Assembly: GCA_035531675.1 (NCBI GenBank)
Contig: DATKSL010000011.1
Coordinates: 1 to 64,000, forward strand
Length of the DNA: 64,000 nucleotides
Direction: 5' to 3'
Source: JAJPIG01 sp035531675
Lineage (GTDB): Bacteria; Desulfobacterota; Binatia; Binatales; Binataceae
How positions within the stretch are numbered: the stretch's first letter is position 1; each line of letters begins with the position of its first letter. A model generated the notes under the pieces. That model saw nothing but the letters and a program-made list of their open reading frames with translations, ran no database searches and was not told the DNA's origin. The translations under genes were made by a program, and so were the position numbers. This document shows, in pieces, positions 8,117 to 16,601 of this stretch.

Positions 8117-8650
8117 ATGACGTTTTTCGATCGGATAGGCGAAGAAGTCGAACCTGCGTCTGAAGATCGGTCGGTGCACCCGGCCGACTGGCTGATGCTG
8201 CTCGGCTTCATGGCGCTGTGCGTCGGCGCCGCCTTTGTCGGCGGTCTGCTCACCCTGCCGGGCCTTGGCACTTGGTACCGGGGACTGCTCAAGCCCGGAT
8301 GGACGCCGCCTTACTGGATTTTCGGTCCGGTCTGGAGCGCGCTTTATCTGGTGATGGCGGTGGCGGCGTGGCTGGTATGGCGCCGGCGCCGCTCGGTCCG
8401 GGTGGTAATTCCGCTGCTGTTGTTTGTCGAGCAATTGATTCTCAACGTGGCGTGGCCGGGAGTCTTCTTCACACTCCGGAATCCTGCGCTCGCCGCGGGC
8501 GAGGTTTTGCTGCTATGGTTCTCGATCTTCATTACCGTGCTCGCCTTTCGCAACATCAGCATGCTGGCGGCGGGACTGATGGAGATCTACCTGCTATGGG
8601 TCACGTTTGCGGCGACGCTGACGATCGCGATCTGGCACCTCAATGCCTGA
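8117..8650 (+). CDS. tspO: TspO/MBR family tryptophan-rich membrane protein
   Basis: This is a 177-residue, five-helix TspO homologue. The N-terminal 30 residues are hydrophilic, then helices run through to the end. The family hallmarks are present: GTWYRGLLKPGWTPPYW, FGPVWSALY, a Trp-containing fourth-helix segment (LNVAWPGVFF where NxxWSxxFF is usual) and LLWVTFAATL. TspO proteins bind porphyrins, cholesterol or other lipophilic ligands and affect stress and photosynthesis gene control in some bacteria. The ligand here is unknown. It lies 38 bases after the REC-Hpt gene on the same strand. Confidence 0.9.
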   Translation: MTFFDRIGEEVEPASEDRSVHPADWLMLLGFMALCVGAAFVGGLLTLPGLGTWYRGLLKPGWTPPYWIFGPVWSALYLVMAVAAWLVWRRRRSVRVVIPLLLFVEQLILNVAWPGVFFTLRNPALAAGEVLLLWFSIFITVLAFRNISMLAAGLMEIYLLWVTFAATLTIAIWHLNA

Positions 8651-8744
8651 GCCGCGCCTGGTCCGCGCGCCATCAAAATCAATCTGACGCGAGTGCCGGC
8701 TGCAGGCCGGGCGGCGGCGAGACGACCTTTTGCGGATGGCAGCG

Positions 8745-9626
8745 TTATCCCGGTTGGCGGGATTTTTCGCCGGCGGCGAGATGAAGTTCGGCGACCGGAT
8801 TCAGGCCCGCCGTCCAGTGGCGATTGCGCGTGAAAACTTCCATGTCATGGCCGGGCACGATGCGCGGCAATTGGTCGCCCACCAGCCCCTTCATCTTCTC
8901 GAACTGCTGCAGCACCCGCCACGGATTGCCCTGGATATAGCCGGCCGGCCACATCTTTTCGATGTTGACGTACCAGTACACGCAATCGCCCGCGATGATA
9001 TGCGGACCCGACGCCGTCTCCATCTCGACCCATTGCGAGCCGAAGGTGTGCGACTCGGCGGCCAGACGGCAAGTGACGCCCGGCGCAACTTCGCGGTCGC
9101 CGTCTAGCAGCGTGACGCGGCCGGCGGCGATCGCGCGATCGAACTCGTCGAAGTTGCTCCAGTTCATCGATGACAGCGCCCACGAGCCCGGCCCGGCGGC
9201 GTCGATAACCTTGCCGGCGCGGACTTTCTTCCAGCCCTCGTACTCCTCGCGCTGCACGAAAACCCGGGCGTTGGGGAACGACACCACGTTGCCGCAGTGG
9301 TCGGCGTGCATGTGGGTCAGGATGACGGTATCGACGTCCTGCGGCTGAAAGCCGATCTTGCCGAGCACCACGTCGGGCCATTCGATAGCGGTAAACTGAT
9401 CGCTGAGCGTGTCCTCGGCGGCGGCGAAGCCGGTCACGCCGAAGCCGGTATCGATCGCGATCACGCGGCGCTGCTTGGTCCCCGGCGCGGACACCGCCAG
9501 CGAGTAGAGCATCGGGATTTCGAACATCCCGGTGTTGCTCGCGATCGGCGAACCGCCCATGAAATCGCCCGAGACCTTGGTCCGCGCGTAGCCCAGCACC
9601 CAGATCGAATAGTCATTCCCGGCCAT
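8745..9626 (-). CDS. Metallo-beta-lactamase-fold hydrolase (N-acyl homoserine lactonase-like)
   Basis: This 293-residue MBL-fold enzyme has the dinuclear-metal motif T-H105-M-H107-A-D109-H110, a later ESHTFGSQW His, IIAGDCVYW Asp and PGHDME His, which together make the usual seven-ligand set. It resembles the lactonase-type branch (AttM/AhlD-like). A GGGAGAAG ribosome site precedes the ATG. It is the last gene of a five-gene minus-strand operon, 42 bases after the LigB-type subunit. In that context it more likely hydrolyses a lactone or another ring-cleavage product than a quorum-sensing signal. That role is inferred from position. Confidence 0.85.
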   Translation of the reverse strand: MAGNDYSIWVLGYARTKVSGDFMGGSPIASNTGMFEIPMLYSLAVSAPGTKQRRVIAIDTGFGVTGFAAAEDTLSDQFTAIEWPDVVLGKIGFQPQDVDTVILTHMHADHCGNVVSFPNARVFVQREEYEGWKKVRAGKVIDAAGPGSWALSSMNWSNFDEFDRAIAAGRVTLLDGDREVAPGVTCRLAAESHTFGSQWVEMETASGPHIIAGDCVYWYVNIEKMWPAGYIQGNPWRVLQQFEKMKGLVGDQLPRIVPGHDMEVFTRNRHWTAGLNPVAELHLAAGEKSRQPG

Positions 9627-9668
9627 CGATTACTTCTCCCGAAATCCCCAGCGGCAGGCCGCCGCCGG

Positions 9669-10490
9669 TCAGACTGCGAATTCAACCACCGCCGCGCCGC
9701 TGCCCCAGATTGGACCGTAGCCCAGCAGCTTGCCCTTGGCGGTTTCCGAGCCGAGCGCGCCTATCAGCCAGTAGAAGGCCTTGAACTGCATGTCGGCGCC
9801 GGTCTTGCGCGCGTAGTCGGGCGCCGCATCCATCGCGGCGGCGCATTTGCCCTGCCCGATCAGATCGAGCATCCGGCGATTCTCGGCGTCGTCGCCCTCG
9901 CCGACGATATGGTCCTGATCGTCGGTGATATCGTGGGTGAACCAGTGGCCCGAAAGCCCCGTGCATCCGATTACGATGGCGCGCCGGCCGAGCGCGCGCA
10001 CCGCGTCGCCGACCGCCTTGCCGAGCTTCAGCTCCTCGTCGCGTCCCGAATAGATGTTGCACGAAATGCCGACCACCGGGATCTGATGGTCGGGATCGAA
10101 GAAGTCGAGCGTGACCAGCATCCCGGTGTCGACCGGAAAGCCCTCGTAATCGACCGGGCGCACCTGCAGGCCGGCATCGGTGCCGAGTTGGATGGTGCGG
10201 TTGGCGAGTTCCAGGTCGGTGCGAAAATCGTAAGGCAAATCGCCCAGCGCATACCAGTTCTCGTCGACGTGCATGCCCTTGGGATTGGGGCGCGCCTGGA
10301 CCATATGGCCGAGCACCGAAATCCATTGCGTGCTGAAGATCACCAGCACGTCGGGCCGCGCCGCGCGCGCATTGGCGCCGGCCGTGCGGCAGGCGTTGCG
10401 CAGTTCGGCGCGGCTGGTCGAATTGCGCGGCAGCACCAGGTGCGGCTGGCCGGGTACGAGGTAGCCGCCGACGATCCGTCCCTCAGGCAT
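9669..10490 (-). CDS. LigB-superfamily extradiol dioxygenase subunit, probably non-catalytic (AmnA-like)
   Basis: This 273-residue protein has the class III extradiol dioxygenase (LigB) fold and is clearly paralogous to the gene just upstream. Aligned by eye with that partner, the metal-binding positions are lost: the partner's APHPPHL (H15) is VPGQPHL (G14) here, and its HTPHW (H61/H64) is FSTQW (F52/Q55). In 2-aminophenol 1,6-dioxygenase the alpha subunit likewise keeps the fold but lacks the Fe site, so this is best read as the structural subunit of a heteromeric enzyme. Its start overlaps the upstream stop by 8 bases, which fits translational coupling and a fixed subunit ratio. Confidence 0.82.
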   Translation of the reverse strand: MPEGRIVGGYLVPGQPHLVLPRNSTSRAELRNACRTAGANARAARPDVLVIFSTQWISVLGHMVQARPNPKGMHVDENWYALGDLPYDFRTDLELANRTIQLGTDAGLQVRPVDYEGFPVDTGMLVTLDFFDPDHQIPVVGISCNIYSGRDEELKLGKAVGDAVRALGRRAIVIGCTGLSGHWFTHDITDDQDHIVGEGDDAENRRMLDLIGQGKCAAAMDAAPDYARKTGADMQFKAFYWLIGALGSETAKGKLLGYGPIWGSGAAVVEFAV

Positions 10491-11418
10491 GGGCGTGCGC
10501 TCCGACGTGGCGGCCGTTGCCGGCCGTCGACGACAGGTCCCACTCGACCACCGCGTTGCCGGTCGCGATCACACTCCAGTAACCGTGGACCTTGGCCGGG
10601 ATAGTCGGGAAGTCCATCGCCGCGAGCATCCAGAACAGGCCGCCCGATTTCACCTCGGCGCTGGTCGCGTCGATGAACTCGGGCAGCACTTTCAGCAGCT
10701 CGTCCATCTTGCCCTCGCGCATCAGCTGCAGCACGCGCATATCCCACAGGTAGTTGGTATGGCTGAAGACGTGCTCCTTGCTCATATCCTCGGGCAGCCC
10801 GGGGTCGGGCTCACGATCGAAATGGAAGTGCGAGAGCGTGTTGCTGGCGGCCAGCACCGCGCGCCGCCCGCTCTTCTCGATCGCGCGGCGAGTGGCGCGG
10901 CCGAGCTTGAACATCTCCTCGATGCCGACGCCGAGCGAGAAATAGTAGGGCGAGTTATTGGCTGAGAGGCTGATGATCGGAATATCCCAGTCGGGATTCA
11001 GCATGTGCGCGGTGACGATGGTGCCGTAGTCGAGCCGGAAGTTGGGATTGGTCATCTTCTTCGCGGTCAGACCCTCGGCGATCGCCTCGTCGTAAATCGC
11101 GTCGGCCAGGTCGACGTCGATCGCGGTGTCGAAGTTGTAGCGGAACAGGTGCGGGAAGATCGGATCGACCGACAACCCCTTGAGCCGCGGCACGCGCGTG
11201 ATGTGATGGCCCACCAGCGTCATCCAGTGCGGCGTATGTATAATGATCACGTCGGGCTTCTGCGCCTTGATCTTCTCGCGGCAGTTCTCGTACGCCCAGC
11301 GCAGCACCTCCCATCCACCGGTCGAGCGCGGGATGTTCTGCGGCGGGTTCTCGCCGTAAACCAGATGGGGCGGATGCGGGGCGATGTAACCGCTTACGAT
11401 CTTGCCTTTGCCAGCCAT
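10483..11418 (-). CDS. LigB-superfamily extradiol ring-cleavage dioxygenase, catalytic subunit (AmnB-like)
   Basis: This 311-residue class III extradiol dioxygenase cleaves an aromatic ring next to adjacent OH/OH or OH/NH2 groups, using Fe(II). The ATG of MAGKGKIVSGYIAP was chosen because longer in-frame starts run into the upstream flavin oxidoreductase gene. Candidate ligands are visible: H15 or H18 (APHPPHL) and H61 or H64 (HTPHW). A Glu near the C-terminus (NAVVEWD) may be the third. Other catalytic-type His residues occur in TAHMLNP and LSHFHF. The closest characterised relatives I recall are 2-aminophenol 1,6-dioxygenase beta and MhpB/LigB proteins. The substrate is not known. It is coupled to the degenerate subunit downstream. 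Confidence 0.85.
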   Translation of the reverse strand: MAGKGKIVSGYIAPHPPHLVYGENPPQNIPRSTGGWEVLRWAYENCREKIKAQKPDVIIIHTPHWMTLVGHHITRVPRLKGLSVDPIFPHLFRYNFDTAIDVDLADAIYDEAIAEGLTAKKMTNPNFRLDYGTIVTAHMLNPDWDIPIISLSANNSPYYFSLGVGIEEMFKLGRATRRAIEKSGRRAVLAASNTLSHFHFDREPDPGLPEDMSKEHVFSHTNYLWDMRVLQLMREGKMDELLKVLPEFIDATSAEVKSGGLFWMLAAMDFPTIPAKVHGYWSVIATGNAVVEWDLSSTAGNGRHVGAHAHA

Positions 11419-11483
11419 GATGGTGTCGTCGACCTCCGCTCGATAGTTTCGAAAGCAACGCGTGCTCCCTGATAATTCCGTAT

Positions 11484-12401
11484 CTACTGTACCGTGCGCA
11501 ACTGCTCCATCTGCTCGAACATCCGCTTGATCGTCATGCCCGGCGTGAAGCCCAGCTCGAAGAACAGGTGATCGACGCCATGCTCGCGGGCGTCCGTGAC
11601 GTCGGCCTTGATCTGCTCGAAGGTGCCGTCGAAGATGCGCCCGGTGGCGGGCCGGGGATGCGAGTCCATGTCGACGTGCGCGCGCATCACCACTTTGAGC
11701 GCGGCGGGGTCGCGGCCGCCCGCCCGCGCGGTGTCGCGGATGAACTGCCATTGGCGATCGAATTCATCCCAGCTCGCCGGGTTGGGCGGCTGCCAGCCGT
11801 CGCAGTAGAGCGCCGCACGGCGCAGCGCCCGTTCCGTGAAGGCTGCCTGATAAATAGGCGGATGTGGCTTCTGGAGCGGTTTGGGGCCGATCTTGCAGGG
11901 CGCGATGTTGTAATACTGGCCGCGAAACTCGACCGTCTCCGAGGTCCAGATCGCGACCATCGCCTGCAGCACCTCGACCATCCGAGCCTCCAGCCCGCGC
12001 TTGCTCATGCCGCAGGCCGCATACTCGTCGCTCGACCAGCCGATGCCGATCCCGCAGATCACGCGCCCGCCCGAGAGCACATCGAGGGTTGCCAGCCGGC
12101 GCGCCAGTATCAGCGGGCCATAATAGGGGCCGACCACGACGCTGGTGCCGAGCTGAACCCGACGAGTGATCGCGGCGACGAAGGTGAGCGTCTCGATGGC
12201 GTCGAAGATGCGCTGATAGACCGCGGGTAGCAGACCGTCGGGGGTGTCGCTGTACGGCTCGCGCGGCTTGAGCGGCCACATCAGCCGCTCGTTGGTCCAC
12301 AGCGAATCGTAGCCGAGCTTTTCGGCGGCCTCGGCAAACCTGACGATCGACTCCGGGCCGACCTCTTCGCCCATTTGCGGAAGACAGATTCCGAGCTTCA
12401 T
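11484..12401 (-). CDS. LLM-class flavin/F420-dependent oxidoreductase
   Basis: This 305-residue luciferase-like monooxygenase-family TIM barrel has typical segments: MKLGICLPQMGE at the N-terminus, LGYDSLWTNERL, the flavin/F420-site strands VQLGTSVVVGPYYGP and LSGGRVICGIGIGW, and PKPLQKPHPPIY. This branch often uses F420 (the F420-dependent LLM type), but cofactor choice cannot be settled by eye. An AAGGAA ribosome site precedes the ATG. It lies 65 bases upstream of the extradiol catalytic subunit and 55 bases after a second LLM gene, so it probably supplies a hydroxylation or reduction step before ring cleavage. Confidence 0.88.
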   Translation of the reverse strand: MKLGICLPQMGEEVGPESIVRFAEAAEKLGYDSLWTNERLMWPLKPREPYSDTPDGLLPAVYQRIFDAIETLTFVAAITRRVQLGTSVVVGPYYGPLILARRLATLDVLSGGRVICGIGIGWSSDEYAACGMSKRGLEARMVEVLQAMVAIWTSETVEFRGQYYNIAPCKIGPKPLQKPHPPIYQAAFTERALRRAALYCDGWQPPNPASWDEFDRQWQFIRDTARAGGRDPAALKVVMRAHVDMDSHPRPATGRIFDGTFEQIKADVTDAREHGVDHLFFELGFTPGMTIKRMFEQMEQLRTVQ

Positions 12402-12456
12402 CGCGAATTCCTTTCGGCCAGCCGCCGGTCCTGGCCCGGACCATCAGCGCGTCGTG

Positions 12457-13527
12457 TTACCTGAGCCGCGGCATGACCTCCTGAGCGAACAGCTCCTGGG
12501 TCCGCGCCGCCTTCCACAGTTCGATATTCCCAAACTGGTTGATGATCAGGATTTCGTCGACCTCGACCGCTTTGCGCAGCGCCTCGCACTGCTCCAGCAC
12601 CTGGCTGGCCGTGCCGACGAAGGCGTAATCCTGGGTGACGATTTCTTCGTAGCTTAGCTTGGGCAGCAGCTCCATCACCTCGCTGGCATAGAAGGCGTAG
12701 TTGCTGTTGAGCAGCCGCTGCTTGATGGCGGGGTTGCCGCGCAGCGTCGGCACCGGGCTCGAGTTGTAGGCGAAGAAGCGTTTGATCGCGCCTTCGCATT
12801 CGGAGCGGGCGCGCCGTTCGTCCTCGGTGATATAGACCGCCCGCACGCAGGCCACGGTCGGCTTGGTGCCGTACTTGGCGCAGGCTTCGCGATAGCGATC
12901 GACGCCCGGCTTGAAGGCTGCGACCGGCGCCGGACCGCCGAAGGCCAGCGACCATCCCTTGCGCGCGCCGATCTCGAAGGCCGCGCCGCTGGTGCCGACC
13001 ATGTAGACCGGTGGAGTGGGCTTCTGGAGCGGTTTGGGGACCACGGAAACATCCTTGAGTTGGTAATACTTGCCGTCGTACGAGAAGCGCTCGCGGGTCC
13101 AGGCGAGCTCCAGGATATCGAGCGATTCCTCGTACCGCCCCTGCGTCTCCTCCATCGGAATCCCCGCCGGTGGATATTCCCAGGCGTGGCCGCGGCCGAC
13201 GCCGATATCGAGCCGGCCGTTGGTCATTATGTCGGCGAACGCCAGCTCGCCCGCCAGCACGGCCGGATTGCGCAAGGGCAGGGTATGGCAGAGCGTGCGG
13301 AAGCGGATATTTTTGGTTTTCTGCGCCGCCGCCGAAAAGAGCGCGCAGGGGTTCGCCGAGATGCTGAACTCCTGGAAGAAATGATGCTCGATCACGCTGA
13401 AGATGTCGTAGCCGAGCTGGTCCGCCTGCTCGATCAGACGGAAGACTTCCCAGATGGTCTTGGCGTAGTCGATGCCGTAGCCGTTCTGGATCTCGGTGTA
13501 GATTCCGAAGCGCAGTTTGCTCGCCAT
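12457..13527 (-). CDS. LLM-class flavin-dependent monooxygenase (bacterial luciferase-like), first gene of operon
   Basis: This 356-residue luciferase-like monooxygenase begins MASKLRFGIYTEIQNGYG and has the FMN/reduced-flavin binding pattern ENHF-like VIEHHFFQEFS, FRTLCHTLPLRNPAVLA, GRLDIGVGRGHAW and PKPLQKPTPPVYMVG. It is longer than the adjacent LLM protein and belongs to the two-component, LuxA-like side of the family rather than the short F420 side, although no flavin reductase is in the window. It is the first gene of the minus-strand catabolic operon running to 8745. There is only a weak ribosome site (GGTGAC), so the exact start is less sure than the gene. Confidence 0.87.
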   Translation of the reverse strand: MASKLRFGIYTEIQNGYGIDYAKTIWEVFRLIEQADQLGYDIFSVIEHHFFQEFSISANPCALFSAAAQKTKNIRFRTLCHTLPLRNPAVLAGELAFADIMTNGRLDIGVGRGHAWEYPPAGIPMEETQGRYEESLDILELAWTRERFSYDGKYYQLKDVSVVPKPLQKPTPPVYMVGTSGAAFEIGARKGWSLAFGGPAPVAAFKPGVDRYREACAKYGTKPTVACVRAVYITEDERRARSECEGAIKRFFAYNSSPVPTLRGNPAIKQRLLNSNYAFYASEVMELLPKLSYEEIVTQDYAFVGTASQVLEQCEALRKAVEVDEILIINQFGNIELWKAARTQELFAQEVMPRLR

Positions 13528-13632
13528 GCTCTGTCACCGTGCGATGGTTTGATTTGATGAGCCGATCACCAGGCCCCGGCAGTCTAACATTGAAATGCGG
13601 GGCTGACCCAGCGCGGCCAACCACTATCGTCG

Positions 13633-14934
13633 CTAAGATTTGGCCGTCGCCGCCGCGGCGGGCTCCTCGGGCTGTTGTGCCCGGTTCTCCATCAGGTCGG
13701 CGAGCGTCAGGGAGTCGAGGAGGTCGTGATGGAGGACGCCCAAGCGAGCTATCAATTGGCGGACACGCGGGTCGGCCACTGCGTCCGCTTTGCCGGTGGG
13801 CGTCGCGCCGACCGCCTCGCTCAGCCGGATCACCGAGGGAGCGCGGCTCAGCACCAATCGATGGCGGCTGGCCTTGGGCTCGCCACCGGCGTCGATGACG
13901 AAACCAAGGCTCCTCAAGCGTTCGATAATCGGCGTCAGGGATGCCAGGTCGACGCGAAGCTCGGCGGCGAGGCCGCCGGGCGTTATCGGCCGGGTGCTGT
14001 GCAATTGCTGATCGGCGAGCCGCAGCAGAATATGCAGCGTCGCGACGTCGGCGAATTCGGAGCTGTTCGGCAGGAGCGCGGAGCGGCCGGGGCCGCGCTG
14101 GATGGTCGCGCTGATCTCCGCTCCGAACAGCACTATCGACCACGCAATATAGATCCAGACCAGGAAAATCGGCACCGCCGCGAGCGCGCCGTAAATCGCC
14201 TGGTAGTTGGCCATCCCGATCTGAAAGGTTACGTAGGCCCACTGCCCGAGTTGAAACAGCACCGCGCCGATCAGCGATCCCACCGCTGCCGCTCCATAAC
14301 GCACGTGAGTGTAGGGAAAAAAGAGATAGAGCAGAAAAAACCCGCACCACACCATCAGGTACGGCATGACCGCGATGATCAGCGGCATCCGCGAAATGTG
14401 CGCCTTGAACATGGTGGTCATGGTCAGCGCCGCCACCATCAGGATCGGCACGGTGAACAGCACGCTCAGATAGTCGGTGAACTTGCGCAGCAGGCCCCGA
14501 CTGCGCGTCACGCGCCAGATCTGATTGAAGGCCTGCTCGACGTTGCTCATCGTCGAGACCACGGTGAACAGCAGGAAGGCCGCGCCGGCGGTGCCGATTG
14601 CCGCCGCGTTGGTGTGATTGACATAACTCATCAACTGGTTGGCGGTCTCGGGAGAGCCGGGCGCCAGATAGCGGTCGATCAGCGGCCGAATCTGGTTGAA
14701 GCCGCCGAAGCCTTTGAGGGCTGAGAAGGCGAGCGCGAGGATCGGAACGATCGAGAGCGCGACGGTGTAGGTCAGCGCCGAGGCGCGCAGCAGGTCATCG
14801 TTGCGCAGGAAGTTCTCGACCGAGGCCCGGCCGATCGCGAACGCCTCCGAGGCGTACCGACGCCCGCGCGAGAACTCGATGGCGTTGAGCCAATTCGAAC
14901 GCTGGTTTGCGATCTCGGCCATGATCCTTCCCAA
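13633..14934 (-). CDS. YihY/BrkB family membrane protein with C-terminal winged-helix-like domain
   Basis: The 433-residue protein has a six-helix BrkB/YihY core (about residues 40-290) with RNDDLLRASALTYTVALS and VTRSRGLLRKFTDYLS segments typical of the family. A soluble tail (about 295-430) follows. The tail begins LHILLRLADQQL and looks like a winged helix (GGLAAELRVD then IIERLRSLGFV). This layout is known in longer BrkB proteins. The family was once called ribonuclease BN, a name now dropped, and its biochemical role is unsettled. A GGAAGG ribosome site precedes the ATG. It is convergent in function with nothing nearby and is probably a single-gene unit. Confidence 0.88.
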   Translation of the reverse strand: MGRIMAEIANQRSNWLNAIEFSRGRRYASEAFAIGRASVENFLRNDDLLRASALTYTVALSIVPILALAFSALKGFGGFNQIRPLIDRYLAPGSPETANQLMSYVNHTNAAAIGTAGAAFLLFTVVSTMSNVEQAFNQIWRVTRSRGLLRKFTDYLSVLFTVPILMVAALTMTTMFKAHISRMPLIIAVMPYLMVWCGFFLLYLFFPYTHVRYGAAAVGSLIGAVLFQLGQWAYVTFQIGMANYQAIYGALAAVPIFLVWIYIAWSIVLFGAEISATIQRGPGRSALLPNSSEFADVATLHILLRLADQQLHSTRPITPGGLAAELRVDLASLTPIIERLRSLGFVIDAGGEPKASRHRLVLSRAPSVIRLSEAVGATPTGKADAVADPRVRQLIARLGVLHHDLLDSLTLADLMENRAQQPEEPAAAATAKS

Positions 14935-15022
14935 GGGCTCCCGACAGCCGGCAAATTGCGCGCGGGCTGCAGGTTGATTCAGAGCCGCGTGATGGTTGTT
15001 CTCTAATACAAATGAGTCGTTC

Positions 15023-15051
15023 TTGACATCGCTATGGGCGGGTGTTATCGA
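15023..15051 (+). promoter_or_regulatory. Candidate sigma-70 promoter upstream of the DUF1329 gene
   Basis: TTGACA (15023-15028) is followed after 17 bases by TATCGA (15046-15051). The -35 box is perfect and the -10 is weak. It lies in the AT-richer 282-base gap before the DUF1329 start at 15217. A second AT-rich stretch with TATATT at about 15086 could be an alternative -10. Confidence 0.4.
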
Positions 15052-15216
15052 AACGCTTCAAGGGCGAAGGTTTAACAACCTCATTATATTCTAGATATTT
15101 CGAGTATAAACGTGCGAGAGGGTCACGGCACTCTTTTGCCCATTAACAACCACCCGTGCGGCGCGATCGGCTGAAACGACTGCGCCAGATGGGGATGTAA
15201 AGAGGGAGTTTGGGAG

Positions 15217-16518
15217 ATGCGGAAAGTGGTCGGTCTGTTGTTCGCCGTCCTGATTGCCTGCGCGACGCTCTTGCCGGTCGCTCAGGCTGCGGAATCGGAA
15301 TCCGGAATCGCACCGGGAACCATAATCACAGAGAAGAATTGGCAGCAATACAAGCAGTTTATGACTCCGGGATTGCAATATCTGTGGGCCGGAACTTACA
15401 CCTGGAAGCTGGGGCCGAACGTTCAGTTTGTTGTCGGGCCGACACAGCATTATCCAGAGCCGCCCACTTATGAGAAATACACCGAGGAATATGCATCAAA
15501 GGTAGGCATTAAGACCCTGCCCGATGGCCGCCACATCCTGCTGAACTACGTGGCGGGACTGCCTTTTCCGAAGCCGCAGGATCCTATGAAGGGCTGGAAG
15601 ATTCTGGCCAACGACTGGTATGCGTATGTGCCCCATATCATCTGTAACGACGCCTCCGGGCAGGTGTTCCGGGATCGCATGGGCAACGTCACCACGAACC
15701 AGTTCGTGCTAGTGCTGCGGATCTATGATCACATCGCTGATCCGGGTGTGCCGATTCAGGATCCTGCAGGCGCCGGCCTTTATTACACGGAATACTTCGA
15801 GCTGACCAAGCCGGAGCAGGCTCGCTATACGGCGGTCATGACGATCTACTATCAAGATCAGAGCCGCAATGAAGACACCTTTCTCTTCGTGCCGGCGCTG
15901 CGCCGGACGCTGCGCCTGTCATCGGCGGCGCGCTGCAGTCCGGTGTTCGGCTCGGATGCGACCAATGACGACACGCGTCACGGCGCCTTCAACGGTAACA
16001 TCACGAAGTTTGACGCTGACTACCAGGGCGAAAAGCGGATCCTTGAGATGCCGAATCCCGATCCGATCAAGTCGGGTTTTCTCGAAAATTTCGTGCCGCC
16101 ACTGTACTTTCCCAAGCCGGAAATCGGCAAATGGGAGGTCCGCGGGGTGGACGTGATCAATGTGCATCGCATCCCGTCGCTGAAAAAGGGCTACTGCTAT
16201 GGCAGCCGCGTCCTGTACTGCGACAAGGAGTCGCACAATGCGATGTGGGACGAGCTGTACGACGCAAACATGAAGCTGTGGAAAGTCTCCTACGATCCGC
16301 AGGGCTTGGTGAAAGTGCCCGGCGTGGGTTCGTATTGGACCAACGCCGCGTGGGGTAATATCATCGACATGCAGAATGTTCACGAGAGCTGGGTTTATCT
16401 CTCGGGGCCGACCGGTCCGATGCGCTCCGACAGCGATTGCTCAAATGTCGACGGGCTCGACCTCGCCGACGCCGGCCGCTACGGCAGTGTGCGCGGGTTG
16501 TCAGAGATCATGCGCTGA
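15217..16518 (+). CDS. DUF1329 family exported protein
   Basis: This 433-residue protein has a Sec signal peptide (VVGLLFAVLIACATLLPVAQA) and a full DUF1329 domain, recognisable from PALRRTLRLSSAARC, SDATNDD and the repeated WYAYVP/YYTEYFELT pattern. DUF1329 proteins are outer-membrane-associated, with a LolB-like half-barrel fold in some predictions. In several bacteria they are induced by steroids, chlorinated aromatics or hydrophobic substrates and lie next to RND pumps, so a role in handling hydrophobic compounds is plausible. A GGGAG ribosome site precedes the ATG. A strong intrinsic terminator follows, so the gene is a single transcription unit. Confidence 0.85.
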   Translation: MRKVVGLLFAVLIACATLLPVAQAAESESGIAPGTIITEKNWQQYKQFMTPGLQYLWAGTYTWKLGPNVQFVVGPTQHYPEPPTYEKYTEEYASKVGIKTLPDGRHILLNYVAGLPFPKPQDPMKGWKILANDWYAYVPHIICNDASGQVFRDRMGNVTTNQFVLVLRIYDHIADPGVPIQDPAGAGLYYTEYFELTKPEQARYTAVMTIYYQDQSRNEDTFLFVPALRRTLRLSSAARCSPVFGSDATNDDTRHGAFNGNITKFDADYQGEKRILEMPNPDPIKSGFLENFVPPLYFPKPEIGKWEVRGVDVINVHRIPSLKKGYCYGSRVLYCDKESHNAMWDELYDANMKLWKVSYDPQGLVKVPGVGSYWTNAAWGNIIDMQNVHESWVYLSGPTGPMRSDSDCSNVDGLDLADAGRYGSVRGLSEIMR

Positions 16519-16549
16519 CGATCGGCTTGACGACTGATTAGTTGCGACA

Positions 16550-16581
16550 GGGGCGCGCCGCATCGCGGCGCGCCCCTTGGT
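16550..16581. terminator. Strong intrinsic terminator between convergent genes
   Basis: A perfect 12-pair stem GGGGCGCGCCGC (16550-16561)/GCGGCGCGCCCC (16565-16576) with loop ATC is followed by TTGGTTTTT on the plus strand. It ends the DUF1329 transcript and may also act on the convergent Rieske gene, whose stop is at 16602. Confidence 0.88.
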
Positions 16582-16601
16582 TTTTGGCGTGATGGGGGCG
16601 C

